64,000 nt of DNA, from contig JAFSDJ010000080.1 of the NCBI GenBank assembly GCA_017436305.1, positions 50,690 to 114,689 of the forward strand. The letters run 5' to 3'. This stretch comes from Lachnospiraceae bacterium (GTDB lineage Bacteria > Bacillota > Clostridia > Lachnospirales > Lachnospiraceae). Under the pieces are notes generated by a model. The model was given only the letters and a program-made list of their open reading frames with translations, was not told the DNA's origin and did not search any database. Below are positions 8,667 to 17,977 of this stretch, one piece after another (positions within the stretch are counted from its first letter, which is position 1; every line of letters starts with the position of its first letter). Position numbers and translations under genes: made by a program.

Positions 8667-10430
8667 CTAGGACTTTGCCAGCGCCTCAAACACTCCTGAT
8701 AAACTCAATTTTCCATATCCCCAGCCCGGATCCGGGTATTCTAAACTTGTGTCTCTTACCGCCCCTCTTAAAAAATAATTTCTAGTGGTTTTCGTATTAA
8801 TAATTGTGTCATTTTCTTCCACTACAGCCCACTGGTAAAAATCTGCCATAGCTCCCGCCATAATGGCTGCAGATAAACTGGAGCCGGAGTCAGTGCCTAA
8901 TGCTGTAGAAATATTCACCCCCGGAGAAGCCAAATCCGGCTTTATAATCCCCCGTCTTCCAAATCCTCTTCCACTTTGATAATAAAGGCTTCCATTTCTA
9001 CTGTCATAAGTGGAAACAGTTATGGGATTTACCGGATATCCCGGTGCAGTAATGGTAGTATTAGGGTCAGATTTCAAAAAATAAGTGTCACTTCGTAAAA
9101 ACTTTTCAATGGGAAGCCACATATTAAATCTGCTATCGCCATTTTCTCCCCTGGCATAGACTCTTACTGTCCAAATACCGGATATAGGCTTGATAAACCT
9201 CATGGAGATTAATTCTTCTCCTGAGCTTTGTTCTACTAAAACATACTCTACCTGCACCCTGCTTTCACTGTATATAAAAGAAAATTCAAAAGCCTGATTA
9301 GGCGTATAAACCGCTTCTCCTGTTTCTTCTCCGCTTGGACTTCGTATAGATACTGTAAACAAATTAGGAATATCTCCCCAAAGCTCTAGCATAAAGCCTT
9401 CCTCATTTTCTCCTACACGTATTTCCACATCCTGATAATTTTGCCCGTTTGTAATAGGAATAATTCCCTCGTAATGGCTGGCAGCATTCCCTTCATTACC
9501 ACCGCAAACTACTACCCCTCTGCTTCTTCTGGTTGCCAGTCTGCTTAAGTAAGCGGATAATGTGGATGTTCCCATGTGGTCACCTAAATTGGTCCCTATC
9601 CCAATGCAAATAATAACCGGTCTTTGAAATATTTTTGCAAAATTATCCAAATATTTTAGTCCGCACAAAATATCATTTTCCTGAAAACATACTGCCTCAT
9701 CAGGAATTTGATAATATTCTTTTAAATATGGCTTTGCTTCCTTACATTTTACTACTACAATCTGCGCATCCGGTGCTGCTCCCCTAAATCCGGTGCCCCC
9801 ATTTAAAATGCTTCCTGCCGCCACACTTGCCATTTTTGTTCCATGTCCGATAAAATCATTAGAAGGCACAATATCTCTTGGATTTTGGCTTTGAAGCGCC
9901 TGATTTATCATTTCGTTGGTATATTCACTGCCATATTCAAATCCTTCCGGCGGAGTACCACTTTGTATTGTCTGATCCCAAATAGCTAAAATCCGGCTAC
10001 TTCCATCACTTCTTCTAAATTCTTCCAAATCATATCGGATGCCTGTATCGATAAAACCAATAACAACACCTCTGCCTGTAAGATTTAAAGGCGCACCATT
10101 TGTCTGGATAATACCGGTTTCAATGAGAGGTTGTGGATCAAATACCCTGGATGTGTTTCTAAAAATATCCGCATTCTCTTCTGATATCTGCATGGGCGTT
10201 ATGGTTCCGGCATCCATAAGACCATAGCATTTTGGGATGGAATTGTACCGTAACACTCTAATACTAGGTCTTTCTATATACTTTCTGTTAATATAGGATA
10301 TTTGCAAATCCTGTTCTAAGGTAATCTGACAATATTCCTCCTCAGGTGCTCTAATCATCCCTTCCGGGATAATAAAATCAGTAATTACATCCGCATAATC
10401 GTTTGATAAAATCTTTTCCTGACAGGTCAT
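8667..10430 (-). CDS. S8 family (subtilisin-like) serine protease, Csp-like
   Basis: This 587-residue peptidase carries a complete subtilase triad: Asp in GFIDTGI (about residue 128), His in GHGTKMAS (about 196) and Ser in GSSLSAAIMAG (about 518). The N-terminal ~100 residues look like a prodomain. An insertion of about 130 residues between the His and Ser regions looks beta-rich (jelly-roll-like). That architecture and size match the Csp germination proteases and related S8 enzymes of clostridia. No signal peptide is visible at the N-terminus, as is also true of some Csp proteins. The catalytic motif is GSS rather than GTS. It stands alone with flanking gaps; no partner Csp or cortex hydrolase SleC is in the window, so a role in germination is only a possibility. 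Confidence 0.8.
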   Translation of the reverse strand: MTCQEKILSNDYADVITDFIIPEGMIRAPEEEYCQITLEQDLQISYINRKYIERPSIRVLRYNSIPKCYGLMDAGTITPMQISEENADIFRNTSRVFDPQPLIETGIIQTNGAPLNLTGRGVVIGFIDTGIRYDLEEFRRSDGSSRILAIWDQTIQSGTPPEGFEYGSEYTNEMINQALQSQNPRDIVPSNDFIGHGTKMASVAAGSILNGGTGFRGAAPDAQIVVVKCKEAKPYLKEYYQIPDEAVCFQENDILCGLKYLDNFAKIFQRPVIICIGIGTNLGDHMGTSTLSAYLSRLATRRSRGVVVCGGNEGNAASHYEGIIPITNGQNYQDVEIRVGENEEGFMLELWGDIPNLFTVSIRSPSGEETGEAVYTPNQAFEFSFIYSESRVQVEYVLVEQSSGEELISMRFIKPISGIWTVRVYARGENGDSRFNMWLPIEKFLRSDTYFLKSDPNTTITAPGYPVNPITVSTYDSRNGSLYYQSGRGFGRRGIIKPDLASPGVNISTALGTDSGSSLSAAIMAGAMADFYQWAVVEENDTIINTKTTRNYFLRGAVRDTSLEYPDPGWGYGKLSLSGVFEALAKS

Positions 10431-10502
10431 AGCTTTTCATTCCTATCGTGTCTCCCTTTAGTATATGTATTGGATTTCATATTTGGAACAAATCGGGTAT
10501 AC

Positions 10503-10535
10503 AAAAACGTCTCTGCATTACACAGAGACGTTTTT
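10503..10535 (-). terminator. Intrinsic terminator of the LRR surface protein gene
   Basis: AAAAACGTCTCTG (10503-10515) and CAGAGACGTTTTT (10523-10535) are perfect reverse complements with a 7-base loop. The stem begins 8 bases after the stop of the minus-strand LRR gene, and the transcript ends in a run of U. Confidence 0.9.
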
Positions 10536-10542
10536 AATAAAT

Positions 10543-13500
10543 TTACTTCTTAATCTTAACTTTTGAAGACTGACCTTTACCTTTTAATAATTTCTTATAA
10601 GCTGCCAGTTTCTTCTTAGGTACCTTAATGGTTGCCTTTTTGTAAATATTCTTAAATGCAAGGCTTCCTACTTTTTTAAGAACAGTAGACTTAATTGTAA
10701 TTGTCTTTAACTTCTTGCAGTTGTAGAAAGCTTTCTTGCCAATTGTAGTTACCTTTTTACCAATGGTGATCTTGGTTAGCTTCTTACAATTATAGAACGC
10801 ATAAGAGCCAATTGTTACTACCTTGCTTCCTCCTGTAACAGTAGTCAATGCTGTACAGTTGTAAAATGCCTTACTTCCTATCTTTGTAACAGAAGATGGA
10901 ATGTATACCTTCTTAATCTTCTTATTATTTTTAAATGCACTTGAAGATATTTCGGTTACTTTGTATTTTACACCAGCGATTGTTACTGTAGATGGAATCT
11001 TTACATAAGTACCTGCTGTAGAAGCCGGTTTTTTGTAGGTAACTTCTCCTTCCTTGCTGTCTTTCTTTGTAACTGTTACCTGTGCTCCCGTACCGCTGTC
11101 TACATAGGAACTTCCTTCTTTAATCTCCTGCCATTTAACACTAAATCTTGCCGTTGAAGTAGTTTTGGTATTGTCTGATTTCACTGCTGTTGCTGTAATG
11201 TTAACACTCTTGCTTGAATTTTCTGCATTAATACATTTTACAAGACCATTACCGTCTACTGTAAGTAATGCAGGGGTGTCAGATACAAATGTTACCTTAT
11301 TATTGGTATATTTTGCAAGTCCTGCTGCTGTAGTTACTTCACCAGTCTGATTTAAGTAGTTGGTAACCTTAGTGGTCAACTGTACTACCTGCCCCGGATT
11401 TACGGTGCTTGAGTTTTTCGGTATTGAAATCTGTACGGATTTCAGGTCTGAATTTACTATATAAGTAAATTTCTTTGCATATTTCTCTGCATCTTTTGAA
11501 CCTGCCGGATGGGATGCCGGATATACTGTAATATTTGCAGTACCTACTCCTGCCGGAATCAGATAAAAATACTTCCTGTCCTTAGAATTTTTATACCGTT
11601 CTGCCACTGTTGTAGTAATAACCCCTGTAGTCTTACCGGTAGTATCACTGCTGCTTTTCCCCGGATACATTACACTTGGATTATCTGAAACTACAGTCAC
11701 GTTGTAATCTTTAATATTCTCACTGTCCATTTCAGGGTCATCATACTGGAAATCATAATATAACTGTGGTTTTACGATTGTGCTGGTGGCCTGATAATTA
11801 ACTTTAGAACCGCCTTTTAATTCGTTGCTTATTGTTTTTGTTTTACTATCATACGTCTGGTAAAGATCTGCATTGTAATAAGCTTTTAGCACTTCTACCG
11901 AATATGTAGTAGTAAAGTTGGATTCAATTGTTTCTTTGTACTTGTCATCTAACGGGAACTGTACCTGACAGCAAACATAAAATGGATATTTTCCTTCTTT
12001 TACACCTGTTACCTTAAAAACGTCAACTGTCTTCTTTCCACTTCCGGTATTATCTATTGGCACCTCTTTTATATGTCCAACTTTTTGGAAATTCTCTACT
12101 GCTACTCCATCTAATCCGGTATAAGTTCCTCCAACCAGGTTTGTCTCATTTTCATAACTATTAATATAATACCCTTCAATATCACCACTAACAGCTAAAT
12201 AAATACTATTCTTTTCTGCTTCCGGAATTAATTTTTGCTTATCACCGGCAACAATATGCAAAAATGGTTCCAGTGGCGTTGTCATATTTTTATCTTCGTT
12301 TACCATATGCACATAATATGGAAAATCTACCGTTTCATTAAGTGCTATTTTAATTGTTTCCTTTGCAGGTTTTACAATAAAACTTATATTTTTGTTTGTA
12401 TATACCTCTCTATTATAAGCTGTTCCACAAAATACCTTTGGTTCAACTACTGTACTACTATACAAGGAAACAGTTGTTAATCCTGAACATCCCGCAAATG
12501 CTATTGCATTAACATATTTCACACTGTCTCCAAGTGCTACTTCTCCCAATAATTCACAGCCTTTACATACACTGGCGGATACTTGCACAACAGCTGTATT
12601 TGTAATATCAAACTTTGTAATACATGAATTTTCAAAAGCATTTGTTCCAATCTCAGTAAGTTTTTTTGCATTTGAAAAATCTACGTTAATTTTTTTAGTG
12701 TCAAGCATCCGGTCTGTTGCATCATCATAAGCAGCACAGGATTTAAAAGCACTACTATTAATCTTTATAAGATTTGGACCAAACTTAATAGTTCCAAGAC
12801 TCGAACAGCTTTCAAACGCAGTTCTTCCGATTTCTGTAAGGGAATCTAAATTGGTACCTGTAAGTACTAAGTTATTGCACAGTCTAAATGCATTGTCATT
12901 AATTTTTTGTACATTTCCAATATTGATTGTTGTAAGAGAAACATCTTCTAAAAAGCATTCTCTTGGAATATCAGTCATGGAAGGGGACATTTTTGCAACT
13001 TGTAGCATTACATTCTTTGCAAAAGCGCGATTTCCAACGGTCTTTAATTTACTGCATGACGAAAGATCCAAATAATTAAATGACGCCTCTTCAAATGCAC
13101 TTAATCCTATTTCTTCCAAATTTTGTGGTAATACCATAGGTTTAGCTTCCGTGCTTTCAATCATACACCCCATAAAACATTTTGTCCCTATCTTTTTGAT
13201 AGAAATGTTATTTTGAAGTTGGATGGTTTCCAATCCAAAACAGGCAGCAAAACATTGTTCCCCAAGTGCTGACAAATTAGTGTTTACTAAAAAGTCTAAA
13301 CTTGAGATATTCATACAGCCAAAAAAAGTGGCCTTTGATAGCTCTGTGGTCCAGTTACTTGGAATTACCGCAGATGAAATACCTGTACAAGAAAATACAC
13401 CTTCTCCAAGACCTACTTTCTCAGGTGATCCATTATATACATAAGCCGGAATATATGCAACTCCTTCTGTAAGGTTTCCCGGGGTTCCTAATGTGGTAAA

Positions 13501-15948
13501 AGCTGTAACTGTGTCAAATGCACCGGAATTAATAAATAAATGACTAAGATTTTCCGGTAATATTAATGTCTTTAATGGCACGGAACCATGTACATCCTTA
13601 ATTTTATTTTTTACACCAGGTCCACCCCTTTCATTGTCTGCATTGGCAAAAGCCCATCCACCAATTTCTGAAAGTGCAGAACATCCGGATAAATCCAAGG
13701 TTTCTATTTGACAGGCAAAAAAGGCTCTGTCTTCAATTTCAGTTAAGGTGTTGCTTACGATTTTATTCGCTTCTCCACCCATAATCAATTGCTCTAAACC
13801 GGTATTACAGAAAATTCGTTCCGGTATCGTAGGTAAATTAGCCGGTAATTCTACTCTTTCAAGGTTTATACACTCTTCAAATATCTGCTCCTCTAATATA
13901 GGTGCTTTACCATTTGGATTATTGACTATTTTAATCTGTGTTAATGATTCACATCCCTTGAATGCTTTTTGCTCTATTTTCGTTACAGATGCCGGTAGTA
14001 CATTTTCCGTAGCTTCAGAAGATGTTGCAATTTTAGTAAGTGATATATTACGAGAAAAAGCAACTCCTCCGATTTCAAATTGTTCACCATATGCTGAATA
14101 ATCCGGCAAAATAACAGTATGTAAAGATGGGCAAGCTGCAATACCGTATGCACCAATTGTACGTTTCTTACCGCTAACCGCAGTGCTGGCATCCGTTTTC
14201 CATTCAAATTTCTCTAAGCTCATGGTCGCTAATACTTCTAATTCTTCGTTACTAGTTTTTTTCGTATCTACGAAAAAAGCCTCCTCCGCAACGGTTTCCA
14301 CCGTTGCCGGTAACACTACAGTTTTTAGTCCGGTACATGTTTTGAAAGCACCTTTTCCTATCGTTATAAGATTAGCGCATCCCAATAAGAAATCTGTATT
14401 AGCCAAACTCTTAGCTGAATAAAATGCTTCTTCTTTAATTGACACCAATTTGCTTCCCTGACCAATTGTAAAATCCGAAAGCACTTCGCAACCAGAAAAT
14501 GTTTTTGCCGGAATCATAGTCCATGAAGCCGGAATTTTAGCACTTGTTATAGCTCCACAATTTTGGAATAAACTTGTGGATGTGTCATCCACTGCCACAT
14601 ATTCCGGAATAATAACTTTTCCCGTGGTACTTCCGCTTTTAGTTCCTAATGTTGTTAAATCACTAACACCACTGAATACACCACTACTCCAAAACAGTGT
14701 ATTATTTCCGGTATTTGTTACAGTATCAGGAAGCACTACAGAAACAAGTTTTGAGCCTTCAAACGCACTTGCTCCAAATGTTCCCAACGCACCACAATTA
14801 GAAAAATCAATGGTTGTAATCTTAGTACCTGAAAATGCCTTTTGTCCAACCTTTTCTAACTTAGAACCGCTATTGATTGTAACAATCATTCCGTTTGCAC
14901 CTGAATTTAAAAATGCTGAGTCCGGAATATTGGCAATACTTGCTCCGATTGTTACTGATTGAAGACCCGTACAGTTTGCAAAGATAGAGGTTGCATGCTG
15001 AATAGAGTTCTTATCTACAGTATCCGGTATAATAATCGTAGTCAATGCAACACACTTTTCAAAAGCATTGGTTCCTACTGTCTTTAAATTTGATGGTAAT
15101 GTATTTACATTGTTTCCGGACGTAATCATTGCAAGATTTGCACAGTTATAAAATGCCTGATTGCCGATTGTAGTAATGGAATCCGGTAACGTTACACTTG
15201 TCATCTGTGAAGCTATAAATTCCTCTGCCGGAACTTCTGTTACGTTAGTACACTTGCCAAAATTAAATGAAGTTGCCTTTACTGCCAAACCTGCACCTTT
15301 TAAGCTTCTAACGCTGGATGCAGCTGTATAGTCGGATAAATCAATTTCTCCTGTATAACTCTGAACCTGTCCCACAGTCATAGTTGCATATTTATTTTCA
15401 TCACTCAGAATACACTTAGCATATCCTTTTAGCAACGCAGTATCGGTAATCACGGTACTTGCCAGATCTGTTTCACTAACACCTGCATAAATACCTTCCT
15501 CGCCACCACCGCTAATCACATCATCAGTACTCTTCTCAGGTGTAGCTTCAATGTCTGACACTTCAGACTCTTCTGTCTCAGCATCCTCTGTTTCAGTACC
15601 TTCTGTTTCGGTTCCTTCTGTTTCAGTTCCCTCTGTTTCGGTTCCTTCTGTTTCAGTTCCTTCTGTTTCGGTTCCTTCTGTTTCGGTTCCCTCTGTTTCA
15701 GTTCCTTCTGTTTCGGTTCCCTCTACATTTTGGCCACTATCATCATCCAATGGCTGATTATTATTATCTGACACACTGGATTCTGTACTTTGCACTGTCT
15801 CAGCCTCTGCACCTAATCCTTCTGCTGAAACATTTGCCACACTGACATTCAGACTTCCTATTTGAAAGTCAAAACACCCACTGGTAAACACTAAAGAACA
15901 TGCCAGAAACAAGCTTAACGAACGTTTCCATAATTTCTTTTTTATCAT
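10543..15948 (-). CDS. Large BspA-like leucine-rich-repeat surface protein
   Basis: This is a 1801-residue exported protein. Residues 1-42 are a signal peptide (KKKLWKRSLSLFLACSLVFTSGC); the Cys could be a lipobox Cys though the -3 residue is not ideal. Residues about 75-119 are nine GTETE repeats, then an acidic linker. Residues about 200-1240 hold many LRR_5 (BspA/Treponema type) repeats of the form 'I..AF..C..L..I.LP.....I'. Next come beta-rich and BIG2-like segments (about 1250-1630, VNPGQVVQLTTKVTN). Four more Lys-rich LRR_5 repeats end the protein (AFYNCKKLTKITIGKKVTTIG). No LPXTG or S-layer motif is seen. The family mediates surface adhesion and interaction with host or other bacteria. 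Start ATG 15948 has AAAGGGG upstream; own promoter and terminator make it monocistronic. Confidence 0.85.
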   Translation of the reverse strand: MIKKKLWKRSLSLFLACSLVFTSGCFDFQIGSLNVSVANVSAEGLGAEAETVQSTESSVSDNNNQPLDDDSGQNVEGTETEGTETEGTETEGTETEGTETEGTETEGTETEGTETEGTETEDAETEESEVSDIEATPEKSTDDVISGGGEEGIYAGVSETDLASTVITDTALLKGYAKCILSDENKYATMTVGQVQSYTGEIDLSDYTAASSVRSLKGAGLAVKATSFNFGKCTNVTEVPAEEFIASQMTSVTLPDSITTIGNQAFYNCANLAMITSGNNVNTLPSNLKTVGTNAFEKCVALTTIIIPDTVDKNSIQHATSIFANCTGLQSVTIGASIANIPDSAFLNSGANGMIVTINSGSKLEKVGQKAFSGTKITTIDFSNCGALGTFGASAFEGSKLVSVVLPDTVTNTGNNTLFWSSGVFSGVSDLTTLGTKSGSTTGKVIIPEYVAVDDTSTSLFQNCGAITSAKIPASWTMIPAKTFSGCEVLSDFTIGQGSKLVSIKEEAFYSAKSLANTDFLLGCANLITIGKGAFKTCTGLKTVVLPATVETVAEEAFFVDTKKTSNEELEVLATMSLEKFEWKTDASTAVSGKKRTIGAYGIAACPSLHTVILPDYSAYGEQFEIGGVAFSRNISLTKIATSSEATENVLPASVTKIEQKAFKGCESLTQIKIVNNPNGKAPILEEQIFEECINLERVELPANLPTIPERIFCNTGLEQLIMGGEANKIVSNTLTEIEDRAFFACQIETLDLSGCSALSEIGGWAFANADNERGGPGVKNKIKDVHGSVPLKTLILPENLSHLFINSGAFDTVTAFTTLGTPGNLTEGVAYIPAYVYNGSPEKVGLGEGVFSCTGISSAVIPSNWTTELSKATFFGCMNISSLDFLVNTNLSALGEQCFAACFGLETIQLQNNISIKKIGTKCFMGCMIESTEAKPMVLPQNLEEIGLSAFEEASFNYLDLSSCSKLKTVGNRAFAKNVMLQVAKMSPSMTDIPRECFLEDVSLTTINIGNVQKINDNAFRLCNNLVLTGTNLDSLTEIGRTAFESCSSLGTIKFGPNLIKINSSAFKSCAAYDDATDRMLDTKKINVDFSNAKKLTEIGTNAFENSCITKFDITNTAVVQVSASVCKGCELLGEVALGDSVKYVNAIAFAGCSGLTTVSLYSSTVVEPKVFCGTAYNREVYTNKNISFIVKPAKETIKIALNETVDFPYYVHMVNEDKNMTTPLEPFLHIVAGDKQKLIPEAEKNSIYLAVSGDIEGYYINSYENETNLVGGTYTGLDGVAVENFQKVGHIKEVPIDNTGSGKKTVDVFKVTGVKEGKYPFYVCCQVQFPLDDKYKETIESNFTTTYSVEVLKAYYNADLYQTYDSKTKTISNELKGGSKVNYQATSTIVKPQLYYDFQYDDPEMDSENIKDYNVTVVSDNPSVMYPGKSSSDTTGKTTGVITTTVAERYKNSKDRKYFYLIPAGVGTANITVYPASHPAGSKDAEKYAKKFTYIVNSDLKSVQISIPKNSSTVNPGQVVQLTTKVTNYLNQTGEVTTAAGLAKYTNNKVTFVSDTPALLTVDGNGLVKCINAENSSKSVNITATAVKSDNTKTTSTARFSVKWQEIKEGSSYVDSGTGAQVTVTKKDSKEGEVTYKKPASTAGTYVKIPSTVTIAGVKYKVTEISSSAFKNNKKIKKVYIPSSVTKIGSKAFYNCTALTTVTGGSKVVTIGSYAFYNCKKLTKITIGKKVTTIGKKAFYNCKKLKTITIKSTVLKKVGSLAFKNIYKKATIKVPKKKLAAYKKLLKGKGQSSKVKIKK
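15588..15722 (-). repeat. Nine 15-bp in-frame repeats coding GTETE
   Basis: Nine consecutive 15-bp units vary only at synonymous positions (cag/cgg and ccc/cct variants), each coding Gly-Thr-Glu-Thr-Glu in the LRR protein. A degenerate tenth unit codes DAETE. The array forms an acidic, Thr-rich stalk just behind the signal peptide. Near-identical units make copy-number change by slippage likely. Confidence 0.9.
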
Positions 15949-16037
15949 GTTTATCCCCTTTCTTAATAAATAACTTTTTCATTTTATGTACTACACATTT
16001 AGCTCATAAAAATAAGCACAATGCTACAGTTAGATTC

Positions 16038-16067
16038 ATTATATTACAATTCTTTCCACTTTGTAAA
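16038..16067 (-). promoter_or_regulatory. Candidate promoter of the LRR surface protein gene
   Basis: On the minus strand TTTACA (16067-16062), 18-base spacer, TATAAT (16043-16038). The -10 box is a perfect consensus. It would give a 5' leader of about 80 bases before ATG 15948. Confidence 0.5.
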
Positions 16068-16114
16068 GTAGTCAAACTGCCTTATTATCCCCCTATTCAC
16101 TGTATAAATACTAC

Positions 16115-16153
16115 AAAAAAGAACGTCTTCCACGAAACCATAGAAAACGTTCT
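16115..16153 (-). terminator. Intrinsic terminator of the htrA-clpX-like transcript
   Basis: On the minus strand AGAACGTTTTC pairs with GAAGACGTTCT (one G-T pair), followed by six T (16120-16115). It lies 50-90 bases after the stop of the ClpX-like gene. Confidence 0.75.
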
Positions 16154-16202
16154 CTATAATTTATCTAACTTTGCCTATAAAACACTTCTTGGCAACAGAA
16201 TT

Positions 16203-17954
16203 TTACCCTCTGATCTCAATAACCGGTCCACCGGTTCCGTTAATATAGTCACCGGTAATGGTTACATGTCCGATATTCTGATCTTTAGGGATCTCATACA
16301 TAATGTCTAACATAAATTCTTCGATAATGGCACGAAGCGCTCTGGCACCTGTATCCTTTTCCATTGCCTTTTTGGCAATTGCCTCTAGCGCAGAATCATC
16401 AAATTCCAGCTTTACCTCATCTAAATCAAGAAGCTTCTGATACTGTTTTAAAATAGCATTCTTTGGCTCTTTTAAAATCTTGATTAACATTTCCTCTGTT
16501 AAGGCATCTAATGTAAATACAATCGGAAGACGTCCGATAAACTCCGGAATCATTCCAAATTTCTTTAAATCTTCCAATTCTACATTTTTATGGATATTTT
16601 TTTCTTTGTCAAATTTATCCTTTAAGTCTGCATTGTAACCGATAGAAGTCTGTTTATTAAGTCTTTGTTTAATGATTTCCTCAAGATCCGGGAATGCGCC
16701 GCCACAAATAAATAAAATATTTCTTGTATTAATAGTAGTAAGTGGTACCATGGCATTTTTACTGTTAGCACCTACCGGCACCTCTACGTCTGCGCCCTCT
16801 AACAGTTTTAACATTCCCTGCTGTACGGATTCGCCGGATACATCTCTGGAATTGGTGTTTTTCTTTTTGGCAATCTTATCAATTTCGTCAATAAAGATAA
16901 TGCCTCTTTCTGCCTTTTCCACATCATTATCAGCTGCTGCTAAAAGCTTTGACACAACACTTTCAATATCATCACCAATGTAACCTGCCTCTGTTAAAGA
17001 TGTAGCATCTGTAATTGCAAGAGGTACATCTAAAAGCTTTGCTAAAGTTTTTACCAGATATGTTTTACCGCATCCTGTAGGCCCAATCATAAGCATATTG
17101 GACTTTTCAATTTCGATTTCATCCATAGTATCTGTTGCCACACGCTTATAATGATTGTAAACTGCTACGGAAATAACCTTTTTGGCATAATCCTGTCCCA
17201 CAATATACTCGTCTAACTGAGCTTTAATCTTGTGAGGTGGCGGGATGTTCTTAATATCTAAAACCGGCTCATCTTTTTTCTTATCTTTTTTCTTTTTCTT
17301 TTTTAATTTTTGTTTATTTGGAATGCCACCTTCGCCCTGTAAATCTGTAATATTAACAAAGCTGATATTTGGGAACTGTTTCTGCATCTGCTCCATATCA
17401 AAGTCACCAAACTGTCCCATCATAGAAGGATTTAACATTCCCTGATAATCAAACTGGCTTACTGCATCCATGGTTTTGTGCATACAGTCATTACATACAC
17501 AAATATTGTTTGGAAGCTTAAACTGCTTACCCGTTTTACTTTCAGGACGTCGGCATACAAAGCATACGTCCTCATATTCTTTGTCTTCTTCGTCCTCTTC
17601 TTCATTATCATCTGATTCTGAATGTGTGGAAGTTTCCTTCTGTTTTTTTTCTTTTAATGAGCAATCTTTCTCATCTTCATCAAACTCCTCTTCTTCAAAA
17701 TCGTCTTCGTTAATTTCATCTTCTTCAAAATCTTCTTCACCCTGATAACCATCTTCATCAAATTCATTATCAAAGTCTTCTTCGAAGTCATCTTCGGAAA
17801 TTTCTAACTCTTCCTCTTCTTCCATTTCCTTCTTTTTTGCGCTGTTATGAAGAGGCGCGGAATCTTCTTTTTCTTCTTCGAAATCATCTTCTTTGGCAGA
17901 TTCTAATTCTTCATCGAAAAAGATTTCATCTGTTTCATCATAATAGTTTGACAT
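16203..17954 (-). CDS. ClpX-like AAA+ unfoldase with acidic N-terminal extension
   Basis: This 583-residue protein is about 160 longer than usual ClpX. Residues 1-129 are extremely acidic and low-complexity (runs of Glu/Asp). A four-Cys zinc-binding domain follows (C131, C134, C154, C157), as in ClpX. Then comes a linker of about 70 residues ending in a Lys run (about 214-227), and the AAA+ core from about 230: Walker A GPTGCGKT (291-298), pore loop GYIG (324-327), Walker B IIFIDE (352-357), and a C-terminal small domain with KDTGARALRAIIE. The ClpP-docking loop is IGY (438-440) where ClpX normally has IGF. It lies 23 bases downstream of an HtrA protease gene, probably in one transcript. Likely role: ATP-driven unfolding for ClpP or alone. 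It looks like a second, divergent ClpX; clpP is not nearby. Confidence 0.85.
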   Translation of the reverse strand: MSNYYDETDEIFFDEELESAKEDDFEEEKEDSAPLHNSAKKKEMEEEEELEISEDDFEEDFDNEFDEDGYQGEEDFEEDEINEDDFEEEEFDEDEKDCSLKEKKQKETSTHSESDDNEEEDEEDKEYEDVCFVCRRPESKTGKQFKLPNNICVCNDCMHKTMDAVSQFDYQGMLNPSMMGQFGDFDMEQMQKQFPNISFVNITDLQGEGGIPNKQKLKKKKKKDKKKDEPVLDIKNIPPPHKIKAQLDEYIVGQDYAKKVISVAVYNHYKRVATDTMDEIEIEKSNMLMIGPTGCGKTYLVKTLAKLLDVPLAITDATSLTEAGYIGDDIESVVSKLLAAADNDVEKAERGIIFIDEIDKIAKKKNTNSRDVSGESVQQGMLKLLEGADVEVPVGANSKNAMVPLTTINTRNILFICGGAFPDLEEIIKQRLNKQTSIGYNADLKDKFDKEKNIHKNVELEDLKKFGMIPEFIGRLPIVFTLDALTEEMLIKILKEPKNAILKQYQKLLDLDEVKLEFDDSALEAIAKKAMEKDTGARALRAIIEEFMLDIMYEIPKDQNIGHVTITGDYINGTGGPVIEIRG

Positions 17955-17977
17955 AGTATTCTCCTTTTAATTTAAGC

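Noticed and set aside
15551-15757. Plus-strand frame coding VSVPS repeats
   Set aside because: It is the reverse reading of the GTETE repeats in the LRR protein; no ribosome site, no independent gene features.
15900-16310. 136-codon plus-strand frame between the LRR and ClpX-like genes
   Set aside because: It overlaps both neighbouring genes on the other strand, contains the LRR promoter and the ClpX-like terminator, and has no ribosome binding site.
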